A stretch of DNA of 49,910 nt, from the NCBI GenBank assembly GCA_031291845.1, contig JARLIH010000464.1:1-49910 (forward strand). Direction: 5' to 3'. Positions within the stretch are counted from its first letter, which is position 1; each line of letters starts with the position of its first letter. This DNA comes from Isosphaeraceae bacterium (GTDB taxonomy: Bacteria; Planctomycetota; Planctomycetia; Isosphaerales; Isosphaeraceae). Below, one piece after another: positions 15,118 through 24,111 of the stretch. The translations under genes and the position numbers were made by a program. The notes under the pieces were generated by a model. The model was not told the DNA's origin. It ran no database searches and saw only the letters and a program-made list of their open reading frames with translations.

Positions 15118-18100
15118 ATGAACCCCATCGTCTTCGCACTCCGCCGGCCGATCACCGTTGCGATGCTGGTGCTCGCCCTCGCGCTCGGGGGTCTCTACAG
15201 CCTCGTCAGGATGCAGAAGGACATCTTCCCCGCGCTCAATCAGCCGGTCCTGTACGTCATCCACAACTACGGCGGGATGGACCCAAAGCAGATCGAGGGG
15301 CTGATCACCAACCAGTACGAGCTGTTCTTCCAGTACGTCAACAGCGTCGAGCACGTCGAGTCGCGGTCGATCCAGAGCATGGTGATGCTCAAGCTGTACT
15401 TCCAGCCGGGCACCGACATGGCCGAGGCAACCGCTCAGACCGTCGCATACAGCAATCGCGCGCTCTCGATCATGCCCGTCGGCTCGCTACCCCCTTACGT
15501 GGTCCGGCTCGACGCGGGGAGCCTGCCGGTCGGCTACCTCGTGTTTGAGAGCAAGACCCGTTCCGTCGGCCAGCTCCAGGACCTGGCGCTGTACCGGGTC
15601 AGGACGATGTTCTCCGGTCTGGCGGGCATCTCGTCGCCCCCTCCCTTCGGCGGCAACATCCGCACGATCGTCGTCAACGTCGACCCCGACCGCCTGCGCT
15701 CCTATAACCTCTCGCCCCAGGACGTCGTCGCCGCGATCGACCGCGGCAACTTCATCAGCCCGTCCGGCAACGTTGCGATCAAGGACCAATTGACGGTCGT
15801 CCCCACCAACACGATGGTCCTCGACCCGCAAGAGCTGCGCAACGTGCCGCTGAAGCTGGGAGAGAACGTCTACATCCGCGACGTCGGCACGATCGCGGAC
15901 GCGACGGATATCCCCGTCGGCTACGCCCTGGTCAACGGCCGCAAGTCCGTCTACCTGCCCGTGGTGAAGCAGGCCTCCGCCTCGACCTTGACGGTGGTCG
16001 ACGCGGTCAAGCAGAACATGGGCCGGTTCCAGGCGGCCCTGCCCGACGATGTGACGGTCTCGTACCAGTTCGACGAGTCGCCGATCGTCTACCGCGCCAT
16101 CGAGAGCGTGGGGGTTGAGGGCGCCTTGGGCGCGGGCCTGACCGGCCTGATGGTCCTGCTCTTCCTCCGCGACGTCCGCGCGGTGATCGTCGTCGTGCTC
16201 AACATCCCGCTCGCGCTCCTGGGCTCGGTCGTGGTGCTGGACCTGACCGGGCACACGATCAACATCATGACGCTCGGCGGCCTGGCCCTGGCGATCGGCA
16301 TCCTCGTCGACGAGGCGACGGTCGAGATCGAGAACATCCACACGCAGATGGAGCACACCCCCTCGATGTCGCGCGCGGTGCGGCAAGGGAACATGGAGAC
16401 GGCCGTCCCGCGGCTACTGGCCTTGCTGTGCATCCTCTCGGTGTTCATCCCGTCATTCATCATGCAAGGACCGGTGCGGTCGCTCTTCGTACCGCTCTCG
16501 CTGGCGGTGGGCGCGTCGATGGTCACGTCGTACCTGCTCTCCAGCACGCTCGTTCCCGTCTTGAGCGTCTGGCTGCTCGAGAACCGCCACGGCACGCACG
16601 CCAAGGGCGAGGGCGACCGCCCGGGCTTCTTCGTGCGGTTCCAGAATCGCTTCGAGCGCGTGGTGTCTTGGACGATCGCGCACCGCGTCGTGGTCGTCTG
16701 CTCGTACCTGATCGCCGCCGGCGCCGTCGTGGCGATTGTCGGCAGCCGGCTGGGCCGCGAGCTCTTCCCCCGGGTCGACGCCGGCCAGTTCCAACTCCGC
16801 GTCCGGCCGCCGCAAGGGACCCACTACGAGCTGACGCGCCAGGTCGCGGAGAAGACCCTCGACGTGATCGCCGAGGAGGCCGGGCCCGAGAATATCGACA
16901 TCACGATGGGCTACGTCGGCGCGAACCCCCCGCAGTTCACCATCAACATGGCCTACCTCTGGAGCCGAGGACCCGACGACAGCATGCTCCGCATCGGCCT
17001 GCGCCACGGGAGCAAGGTCGGGGTCTTCGAGCTGCAAGAGACGCTCCGCGCCGCGCTGCCCAAAAAGGTCGGCCCGTGGTACCGCGAGAAGCTACTCGGC
17101 CTCGGCCTCTCCCCGGCCCAGGCGGAGCGGCGGGTCGCGGACATGGTCTTCGCGTTCGAGCCGGGGGACCTGATCTCGGAAACGATGAGCCTCGGGTCGC
17201 CGGCACCTATTGAGGTCGTCGTCAGCGGGCGCAGCCTGGCCGACTCGAGCGCGTTCATGGACAAGCTGCGCGACGAGTTCGACGGCATCAAGTCGCTGCG
17301 CGACGTGCAGGTCCAGCAGTCGCTCCACTACCCGACCGTTCAAGTGGTGCTCGACCGCGAGCGCGCGGGGCTCAGCGGCGTCACGGCGCGCGACGTGGGT
17401 GAGTCGCTCATCGCCGCCACTTATTCGAGCCGTTACACGTCGCGCAACTACTGGCGCGATGAGGTCAGCGGCAATTCGTACCAGGTCCAGGTGCAGGTCC
17501 CGCCGCCGAAGATGACCGACGCGACTGACGTCGGACTCGTTCCCCTGACGACCGCGAGTTTCCGGGCGGCGGCGAAGAAGATGGAGTCTCCCTCGAACCC
17601 TGTGCCGCCGCTCCTGGTGCGCGACGTGGCCCGCGTCATGCGGGGCGAGATGCCCGGCGAAGTCGACCGCTACAACATGAGGCGCTACCTCAGCCTCACG
17701 GCCAACGTCGAGGGGGAAGACCTCGGCCGCGTCATCGATCGCCTCGACGCCGCGATCGCCCGCGCAGGCCAGCCCCCCAAAGGGGTCGAGGTCGAGCTCC
17801 GCGGACAGGTCCGGCCGATGAAGCAGATGTTCCAGAGCCTGGAGATCGGTCTGGGCGTAGCCGTGCTCGTGATCCTGATCATGCTGACCGCCTACTTCCA
17901 GGCCCCCCGGCTAGCCCTGACCGCCGTGGCGTCCGTGCCGGCCGTGCTTGCCGGTGTCGTGCTCGCGCTCTGGGTGACGCGCACGACGCTCAACATCGAG
18001 TCGTTCATGGGAGCGATCATGGCCGTCGGCGTGGCGGTCTCGAACGCCATCATGCTCGTCAGCTTCGGCGACCGCCACCGCCACGAGGACGGGATGCCGG

Positions 18101-18474
18101 CCGACCAGGCCGCCGTCGCCGCCGCCAAGGGACGCCTCCGGCCGATCATCATGACCGCGTGCGCCATGATCTCGGGCATGATCCCGATGTCGCTCGGCCT
18201 CGAAGAGGGAAGCGAGCAGAACGCCCCGCTCGGCCGGGCGGTCATCGGCGGTATGGCCTTCGCCACGTTCGCGACGCTGCTCGTCCTTCCCGCGGTCTTC
18301 ACGCTGCTGCTCAATCGGGCCTCGAGCCAGTCTCCCTCGCTCGACCCCGACGACCCGGCGAGCAGCCACTACGCCCCAATTCACCCCAACGGCCACCCCG
18401 CCCCGACCGACGGCAACGGCCGACAGGCCCTTCCACGACCGGAGGACAGCCCCCATGCCGACGCCAACCCGTGA
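15118..18474 (+). CDS. RND efflux pump permease (AcrB/HAE1-like), 1118 aa
   Basis: Twelve-TM inner-membrane transporter with two large periplasmic loops; ATG 15118 follows a TGAGGTG ribosome site (an in-frame GTG at 15112 is the alternative). It starts RRPITVAMLVLALALGG and includes PPPFGGNIRTIVVNVDPDRL, the TM4 segment GLALAIGILVDEATVEIEN and TM10 VGVAVSNAIMLVSFGDR, then GRLRPIIMTACAMISGMIPM. At positions matching AcrB D407/D408/K940 it has D398/E399/S975, so the proton relay is altered, as in a non-classical RND branch. Partners are the flanking TolC and adaptor genes. Substrate unknown. Confidence 0.95.
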   Translation: MNPIVFALRRPITVAMLVLALALGGLYSLVRMQKDIFPALNQPVLYVIHNYGGMDPKQIEGLITNQYELFFQYVNSVEHVESRSIQSMVMLKLYFQPGTDMAEATAQTVAYSNRALSIMPVGSLPPYVVRLDAGSLPVGYLVFESKTRSVGQLQDLALYRVRTMFSGLAGISSPPPFGGNIRTIVVNVDPDRLRSYNLSPQDVVAAIDRGNFISPSGNVAIKDQLTVVPTNTMVLDPQELRNVPLKLGENVYIRDVGTIADATDIPVGYALVNGRKSVYLPVVKQASASTLTVVDAVKQNMGRFQAALPDDVTVSYQFDESPIVYRAIESVGVEGALGAGLTGLMVLLFLRDVRAVIVVVLNIPLALLGSVVVLDLTGHTINIMTLGGLALAIGILVDEATVEIENIHTQMEHTPSMSRAVRQGNMETAVPRLLALLCILSVFIPSFIMQGPVRSLFVPLSLAVGASMVTSYLLSSTLVPVLSVWLLENRHGTHAKGEGDRPGFFVRFQNRFERVVSWTIAHRVVVVCSYLIAAGAVVAIVGSRLGRELFPRVDAGQFQLRVRPPQGTHYELTRQVAEKTLDVIAEEAGPENIDITMGYVGANPPQFTINMAYLWSRGPDDSMLRIGLRHGSKVGVFELQETLRAALPKKVGPWYREKLLGLGLSPAQAERRVADMVFAFEPGDLISETMSLGSPAPIEVVVSGRSLADSSAFMDKLRDEFDGIKSLRDVQVQQSLHYPTVQVVLDRERAGLSGVTARDVGESLIAATYSSRYTSRNYWRDEVSGNSYQVQVQVPPPKMTDATDVGLVPLTTASFRAAAKKMESPSNPVPPLLVRDVARVMRGEMPGEVDRYNMRRYLSLTANVEGEDLGRVIDRLDAAIARAGQPPKGVEVELRGQVRPMKQMFQSLEIGLGVAVLVILIMLTAYFQAPRLALTAVASVPAVLAGVVLALWVTRTTLNIESFMGAIMAVGVAVSNAIMLVSFGDRHRHEDGMPADQAAVAAAKGRLRPIIMTACAMISGMIPMSLGLEEGSEQNAPLGRAVIGGMAFATFATLLVLPAVFTLLLNRASSQSPSLDPDDPASSHYAPIHPNGHPAPTDGNGRQALPRPEDSPHADANP

Positions 18475-18504
18475 AGCCACACCAAGGACGATAACCCCCC
18501 CTGG

Positions 18505-18559
18505 CCCCCCCTTCGTAAGGGGGGGAACCCTTGTTTTGCCCCCCCTTACGAAGGGGGGG
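18505..18559. repeat. Paired inverted palindromes between RND and adaptor genes
   Basis: Two 21-nt hairpins: 18505-18525 (seven C, TT, loop CGT, AA, seven G) and 18539-18559 (seven C, TT, loop ACG, AA, seven G), separated by 13 nt. The loops are reverse complements, so the second hairpin is an inverted copy of the first, a REPIN-like doublet. It sits in the 118-bp gap inside the efflux operon and could form alternative long hairpins in the mRNA. A degenerate relative is seen near 25945-25980. Confidence 0.8.
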
Positions 18560-18592
18560 TTTGGGAGGGTCGGGCCACCGAACCGCTCGGCC

Positions 18593-19969
18593 ATGTGGAA
18601 GTCGATCGGGAAGCGCATGAGAACGGCCGCCTCCCTGATTCTCCTCCTGGCTGCCGGCTGCGGTCATTCCAGCCATCCCGCCGGTTCGGCCGACAGGCCC
18701 GGACGCGAGGAGAACAAGACCGCCGGCATCCGCGTCATCCACCCCCAACGGCGCGACATCCGCATGACGGTCATCCAGCCGGGTACGATCCAGGCCTTCG
18801 AAGCCACGCCGATTTACGCCCGGATCTCGGGCTACGTCGACAAATATCAGCGCAACATCGGCGACCGGGTGAAAGCCGGCGACGTCCTGCTCGACATGTG
18901 GATCCCCGACCTGGTGGAGACCCATCGGCAGAGGGCCGCCGCCGTGCACAAGGCCAAGGTCCAGATCGAAGTGGCCGAGGCCGCCCTGCGCGCGGCGGAG
19001 TCGATGCTTCGGACAACCGAGGCCCGCATCTCCTCGGCCAGGGCGGGCGTGAAGCGGGCCCAGGCCAGCTACACGCGCTGGGACTCGGAGTTCAAGCGGC
19101 TCCAGGAACTGGTTTCCCAGCGCGTCCTCGACGAGCAGGTGCGCGACGAGACCTACCGCCAGTTCCAGGAGGCCGTCGCCGCGCGCGAGCAGGCCGAGGC
19201 CCTCGTGTCGGAAGACATCGCCGAACGCGACCGCGCGGCGGCCAACCTCGACCGCGCCCGCGTCGACGTCGAGGCCGCCCGCGCCGACCTGGCCGTCGCC
19301 GATGCCGATGAGGGGCTGGCCAAGGTCAACGTCGACTACGGCAAGATCAAGGCCCCCTACGCCGGCGTCATCACCCAGCGCAACGTCAGCCCGGGCGACT
19401 ACCTCCAGCCCGGCGGTAGCAGCTCCCCCGAGAGCCATCCCCTGTTCGTGCTCGAGCAGACCGACCCCGTGCGCGTGTTCGTCGGCGTGCCCGAGCTCGC
19501 GTCGTATTTCATTCACGAGGGGGACACGGCCATCATCCGCTTCCAGGCGATCCCGGGCGCCACCCGCGAAGGGAAAGTCGTCCGCTCGGGCTTCTCGCTG
19601 AACCCGACCACCCGCACCCTCCAGACCGAGATCGACATCGCCAACGCCGACAACCACCTCCACCCCGGCTGGTACGTCACGGTCCAGATCGTCGTCGAGC
19701 GCAAGCAGGTCTGGACCCTCCCCTCGAACGCCATCGGCTTCCAGGGGCAGCAGAACTACTTCGTCTACTTCGACGTTGACGGGAAACCCGTCCGCACCCC
19801 TGTCATCATCGGCCCATCCGACGACACGCATACCGAAGTGCTCAAGAAATCCGCCCCCGGCGCCAACACCAACGAGTGGCCGACGTTCGATGGCACCGAG
19901 CGCGTCTTCGCCGGCAACCTCGACGTGCTCGGCGCTGAAGCGTCGACCACCACACAGAGCGGACCGTAA
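18593..19969 (+). CDS. RND periplasmic adaptor (membrane-fusion) lipoprotein, 458 aa
   Basis: The N-terminus SIGKRMRTAASLILLLAAGC ends in a lipobox (LAAGC), so it is a lipoprotein tethered in the periplasm. HlyD/AcrA-like order: a barrel-lipoyl half (VIQPGTIQAFEATPIYARISGYV, VGDxVKAGDVLLD-like GDRVKAGDVLLDM), a long coiled-coil hairpin (~residues 100-240), then KIKAPYAGVITQRNVSPGDY and the beta-barrel region. ATG 18593 is preferred for a better signal n-region; ATG 18617, with GGGAAG before it, is the alternative. Sequence upstream of 18593 in this frame is palindromic repeat. It completes the tripartite pump. Confidence 0.93.
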   Translation: MWKSIGKRMRTAASLILLLAAGCGHSSHPAGSADRPGREENKTAGIRVIHPQRRDIRMTVIQPGTIQAFEATPIYARISGYVDKYQRNIGDRVKAGDVLLDMWIPDLVETHRQRAAAVHKAKVQIEVAEAALRAAESMLRTTEARISSARAGVKRAQASYTRWDSEFKRLQELVSQRVLDEQVRDETYRQFQEAVAAREQAEALVSEDIAERDRAAANLDRARVDVEAARADLAVADADEGLAKVNVDYGKIKAPYAGVITQRNVSPGDYLQPGGSSSPESHPLFVLEQTDPVRVFVGVPELASYFIHEGDTAIIRFQAIPGATREGKVVRSGFSLNPTTRTLQTEIDIANADNHLHPGWYVTVQIVVERKQVWTLPSNAIGFQGQQNYFVYFDVDGKPVRTPVIIGPSDDTHTEVLKKSAPGANTNEWPTFDGTERVFAGNLDVLGAEASTTTQSGP

Positions 19970-20069
19970 CCGTCGAACGCGGCGAACCGATCCCAATGCG
20001 TGACAGCGACCGCCCGGCCGGTTACGCTCCGTGGCAACAGGTACCTGGCCAACTTTCGAGGAACCACGG

Positions 20070-21188
20070 ATGAAAGCCGCTCTCCTGCCCCTCGCGGCCG
20101 CCCTCTCCCTTGCGCCACTCGCTCAGGGAGCCGAGACCGCCGCCCACGGCTGCGATCACCCCGCCTTGAACCTCGCACCTTACGCCTGGAAGCAGAAAGG
20201 CCCGACCGCCGAGGCGACGATGCCGGGGGCGTACGTGAAGGCCGCCTTTCGCGGCAGTGCGACCGTCGGCCTGATCGTCGACGGCGCGACGAACCGCGGC
20301 TGTCCCGCAACCTCGATGCCGGTCGTCGAGTTCTCGGTCGACAACGGCCCCTACCAGGTCGTCCCGCTCACCCGGACCGACGGGACCTACACGCTTCCTC
20401 TGGGCGAACGGCTGACGACCGCGGAGCCGCACCGCGTCGAGGTCTACTTCCGCGCGGCGGACTTGACGCAGGACCGCTGGACATCGTCGCGGACCCATTT
20501 GCAGATCGCCGGCCTGGCGCTCGACGCCGACGGGACGTTATTGCCCTGGCCCAAGTGCCGGAAACGGGCGATCGGGTTCGGCGACTCGATCACCGAGGGG
20601 GTTGGCGGGGATGGCCTCTTCACGTCCTGGCAATCCCTCGCCGTGAACAATGCCCGCGCGACGTGGCTGCCGATCGTCTGCGCCGCGCTCGATTGCGAGT
20701 ACGGCCAGCTCGGCTCCGGCGGGCTCGGAATGGTGCGTGCCCTCAACCTCCCCCCGCTCCCGCAGGTCTGGGACCACTACGACGCGTCGACGTCGCGCCT
20801 TACGGGCGGACGTCTGCTGCCCGAGCCCGACTACGTCTTCTGTGCCCTGGGCACGAACGACTACGAGAAGGACATCACCGCCGACTACACAAACTGGCTG
20901 GCTGCGGTGCGGAAGGCCTGCCCTGACGCGCGTGTCTTTTGCGTCGTGCCTCCGCTCGGCGTCCACCGCGAGGAAGTGCGCGCGGCGGTCGGGGGTCGCC
21001 GGAAAGCGGGCGACGTCCAGGTACACCTGATCGACACTGCTCCCCTGCAAGACGGCTTTCGGGGTGGTGCCAAACCCACCCGCCTCGCGTTCGACGGCGC
21101 CCATCCCACGGTCTTCGGCCAGGCACTGCTCGCATCGTTGATCGCGGTCGAGGCGCAGAAGGTGCTCGACCAGGGAGCAAGGCCCTGA
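20070..21188 (+). CDS. Secreted SGNH/GDSL-type esterase, 372 aa
   Basis: A signal peptide (MKAALLPLAAALSLAPLAQG) is followed by a beta-rich N-terminal region (~35-155) and an SGNH hydrolase domain: FGDSITEG with nucleophile S173, GSGGLG (~215-220), GTND (~261-264) and the DGAHP catalytic Asp-His pair near the end. The two-domain layout resembles carbohydrate esterase family 2, which deacetylates xylan or other polysaccharides; that substrate is inference. ATG 20070 has CGAGGAACC just upstream. Confidence 0.88.
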   Translation: MKAALLPLAAALSLAPLAQGAETAAHGCDHPALNLAPYAWKQKGPTAEATMPGAYVKAAFRGSATVGLIVDGATNRGCPATSMPVVEFSVDNGPYQVVPLTRTDGTYTLPLGERLTTAEPHRVEVYFRAADLTQDRWTSSRTHLQIAGLALDADGTLLPWPKCRKRAIGFGDSITEGVGGDGLFTSWQSLAVNNARATWLPIVCAALDCEYGQLGSGGLGMVRALNLPPLPQVWDHYDASTSRLTGGRLLPEPDYVFCALGTNDYEKDITADYTNWLAAVRKACPDARVFCVVPPLGVHREEVRAAVGGRRKAGDVQVHLIDTAPLQDGFRGGAKPTRLAFDGAHPTVFGQALLASLIAVEAQKVLDQGARP

Positions 21189-21322
21189 CCGATCGGGATG
21201 GACCCGCGGTTCCCGTCGGGGTAGATTTGCGCCCCCATCCCAGGTCTGCCCCGAAGACGTGGCCTTTGTCAGTCGAGACCCGAGTCACCGCCAAGGCCTT
21301 CGCTGGCCGAAAGGACGGTCGG

Positions 21323-21850
21323 ATGCGATTGCTCGGCAAGGTCCGGTTCAATCTGTCAACGGTCATGATGCTCGTGCTGACGGCGGCAGCCGCCTCGGCC
21401 CTCTTCGTCAAGGTGCGCTTCCACACCGGCCCAATCGCCTCGCCAGGCTGGCAGGTCGACGTGCCGAGCCTCTTTCTCACAGCGATCGTGCTCACCGCCG
21501 TCGCGCTCGGCTCGTGGAAAGAACATACGCCCGTGCAGACGATGCTCCAGATCGCCTTGACCTGCGTCGGGTGCCTTGCCTTGATCTGGATCGGCGAGTC
21601 CCAGTACGACCGCGCGATTCGCTACTGGTTCCAGGGCACGTTCGCCGCTACGGTCACCCTTCCCCTCCTGGCGCGCCGGATTGTGAAGTCCGAGATGCCC
21701 CGCGGACCCCGGCGCGACTGGTGGAAAAAGACCTGTGAAGCCGTCTTCTTCTCGTTTCTGAACATGATGCTCGTGACCTTCGGCGGGATGCTGCAAGCCG
21801 CCGTGTACCTGCTCGGGACGAGTTTTTTCGCCAAGGCGATGGCGGCCTGA
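21323..21850 (+). CDS. Small integral membrane protein, 175 aa
   Basis: ATG 21323 follows AAGGACGG. Four or five hydrophobic segments are visible: STVMMLVLTAAAASALFV, SLFLTAIVLTAVALGSW, MLQIALTCVGCLALIWI, a weaker FAATVTLPLLA, and AVFFSFLNMMLVTFGGML at the C-terminus. A basic loop (ARRIVKSEMPRGPRRDWWKK) sits between the last ones. I recognise no family. The N-terminal context KVRFNLSTVMMLV resembles the short membrane proteins common in planctomycetes. Neighbours are an esterase and a DUF1501 gene. Confidence 0.75.
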   Translation: MRLLGKVRFNLSTVMMLVLTAAAASALFVKVRFHTGPIASPGWQVDVPSLFLTAIVLTAVALGSWKEHTPVQTMLQIALTCVGCLALIWIGESQYDRAIRYWFQGTFAATVTLPLLARRIVKSEMPRGPRRDWWKKTCEAVFFSFLNMMLVTFGGMLQAAVYLLGTSFFAKAMAA

Positions 21851-22124
21851 AAGTCCGCGCGAGCAGGCCTCGCGGCGACGGCGACTCTCGCAAGATGGTC
21901 TCTGGCGCCAGCCATGGTCCCGAGCGTACAACGGGCGGAGCTGTCCGAAGCGCTCAGTCCCTACGAAAGCATCCCGCGGCACCGCGCTGAAAGGCGTTAA
22001 AACGGAAAAGTCATTGCATGCATTCCCTCGCGAGAGTAATCTCGGGTGTTGGTGTCGATGCGGTCGCCCCGTACGTGTCGATCTGGAAAACATCGGACCG
22101 GTCGTCCTGCAATCCGAGGGTTCC

Positions 22125-23540
22125 ATGAACAGGCCGAACGTCTTCTGCCCGGGGCCGCTCTCGCGGCGCGACTTTCTGCGGTTCGGCTCCATGGCCCTGG
22201 GCGGCGGCAGCCTGGCGAGCCTGCTCGCCCAGCGCGCGGCCGCGAAGGCCGCCGGGCAACCCTTGCCCGACACCTCGGTCATCTTCCTGTGGCTGCCGGG
22301 CGGCCCGCCGCACATGGAGACGTACGACCTGAAGCCCGACGCCCCCGTGGAATACCGCGGCGAGTTCAAGCCGATCCCCACGAAGGTGCCAGGGCTCGAC
22401 GTCTGCGAACTGCTCCCTCTGCACGCCCAGGTGGCCGACAAGTTCGCCCTGATCCGCTCGATCAGCCACCAGTACCCCGGCCACGGGGACGGGATGAAGC
22501 ACCTGCTCACCGGCCGCGAGCCGGGCACGCCGAACGACTTCGTCACGATCCACCCGATGGTCGGGTCGATGGTCGCCAAGTGCCGCCAAGGCGTGCGCCG
22601 GGGGATCCCGAACTATATCGCGGTCACCGACCCCGGCCGCCAGGGCATCGACGTGTACGGCTTCGGCTCCGCCTACCTCGGCCCGGCCGTGCTGCCGTTC
22701 ATCTTCGCCGGCGACCCGAGCGACCCGAAGTTCCAGGTGCCGAACCTGTCACCGCTGCCGGAAGTCGCCGACCGCTTACCCCAGCGTCTCGGGCTGCTGA
22801 GCGCCGTGGACCATCCCCCCTTGGGCCGCGACCTGGCCGACCTGATGACGGGCATGGACGTTTCACGCGAGCGCGCCCTCGACCTGCTGCAAAGCAGCAC
22901 CGGCCGCAAGGCCTTCGACATCGCCGCCGAGGATCCGAAGCTGCGCGAGCGCTACGGCATGCACGCCTGGGGCCAGCGCTGCCTGCTGGCCCGCCGGCTC
23001 GTCGAGCACGGCGCGAGCTTTGTGACGATGGTCCTGGAGAACCCGTACCAGTCCGGCCACACGATGCACATGGACGGCACGTACAACTGGGACTCGCACG
23101 CGGTCAACTGCCACCTGTACAACGACCTGAAGTTCCGCCTGCCGATCTACGACCGTTGTGTGTCGGCCCTGATCGAGGACCTATACGCCCGGGGCCTCGA
23201 CCAGAAAGTGTTGCTCATCGTGACCGGCGAATTCGGCCGCACCCCGCGCGTCGAACACCAGAAGGGGACCCAGACCGGCGTGACCCAGCCCGGCCGCGAC
23301 CACTGGCCGCACGCCATGTCGGTGCTGATTTCCGGCGGCGGCCTGCGGGTCGGCCAGGTTGTCGGCTCGACCAACAGCAAGGGCGAGCATCCCAAGGACC
23401 GGCCGCTCACCCCCACCGACCTCTGGGCCACGATGTTCCGCCACCTCGGCATCGACTGGCTCGGCACCAGCTTCCTCGACCACAGCGGCCGCCCCTTGCC
23501 GATCTTGCCGTCCGGCGAACCGATCAAGGAACTCGTGTGA
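22125..23540 (+). CDS. DUF1501 family twin-arginine exported protein, 471 aa
   Basis: The start ATG 22125 follows CCGAGGG. A twin-arginine signal is present (LSRRDFLRFGSMALGGGSLASLLA), so the protein is exported folded. The body carries DUF1501 marks: VIFLWLPGGPPHMETYDLKPDAP, the LIRSISHQYPGHGDG block, VTGEFGRTPR and DHWPHAMSVLISGGGL. The fold belongs to the alkaline-phosphatase/sulfatase superfamily. In planctomycetes such genes usually pair with DUF1549/DUF1553 cytochrome-type genes; none is here, so this is a solitary copy of unknown function. Confidence 0.95.
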   Translation: MNRPNVFCPGPLSRRDFLRFGSMALGGGSLASLLAQRAAAKAAGQPLPDTSVIFLWLPGGPPHMETYDLKPDAPVEYRGEFKPIPTKVPGLDVCELLPLHAQVADKFALIRSISHQYPGHGDGMKHLLTGREPGTPNDFVTIHPMVGSMVAKCRQGVRRGIPNYIAVTDPGRQGIDVYGFGSAYLGPAVLPFIFAGDPSDPKFQVPNLSPLPEVADRLPQRLGLLSAVDHPPLGRDLADLMTGMDVSRERALDLLQSSTGRKAFDIAAEDPKLRERYGMHAWGQRCLLARRLVEHGASFVTMVLENPYQSGHTMHMDGTYNWDSHAVNCHLYNDLKFRLPIYDRCVSALIEDLYARGLDQKVLLIVTGEFGRTPRVEHQKGTQTGVTQPGRDHWPHAMSVLISGGGLRVGQVVGSTNSKGEHPKDRPLTPTDLWATMFRHLGIDWLGTSFLDHSGRPLPILPSGEPIKELV

Positions 23541-23709
23541 GCCGGCCGTGAAAGACGAGGAGGGTCCGGGTAGAGACGGAAGCCTTCTTGCGGTGCTCCT
23601 TGCGACCGAGGCGATCGCCCAGAGCACCAGGACCAGCCCGGCGGAGGCATTCGTTTTCGACTCGGCGCGGCTGTCGGGGCGAGCGCAAGCCTTTGCGAAC
23701 AGAAGTCCC

Positions 23710-23907
23710 TCAGCGGTATCCCGAGCCCGTAAATCGGATGCGCTTGACCGTACCGTCCGGATAGCGAACATGAGTCACGTGTGCGGGCAGCTTGGAGGTG
23801 TCTTCGTCTTTCGCGATGTCCGCAAGCTGTCCGGTTTGCTCGAGAGATTCCACGAACTTTCTCGCCTCCACGTCTCGTGCGGGTTCGGGGTTAGGGTTGG
23901 TCGACAT
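23710..23907 (-). CDS. Small acidic protein of unknown function, 65 aa
   Basis: The start ATG 23907 has a strong GAGGAGGAG ribosome site about 8 nt upstream, which is the main reason to accept so short a frame. The product is hydrophilic (SLEQTGQLADIAKDEDTSKLPAH) and ends in a basic segment with a beta-strand pattern, THVRYPDGTVKRIRFTGSGYR. No signal peptide or cysteine. I do not recognise it. Confidence 0.7.
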   Translation of the reverse strand: MSTNPNPEPARDVEARKFVESLEQTGQLADIAKDEDTSKLPAHVTHVRYPDGTVKRIRFTGSGYR

Positions 23908-24111
23908 CGTTCGTGCTCCTCCTCAACGCCGGGACATCCTCGAATTCGCAGCCGGGCCCATCTCTACGTATAGCATAGCCACGCCGCGCCCGGGTCAAGT
24001 TCCTGCGCCAAGGCGCGCGATCGCGCCAAGACGCACGCCGCTTCCCGGGCGGAAAGCGGCGTGCGAGAGGAGGGTCATCCTGCGTCGATGCGAGGTCGTA
24101 GGACGGGTCGC

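Noticed and set aside
18311..19996. 561-codon minus-strand frame opposite the adaptor gene
   Set aside because: Low-complexity Val/Gly/Asp composition produced by codon bias of the sense gene; it also runs through the palindromic repeat.
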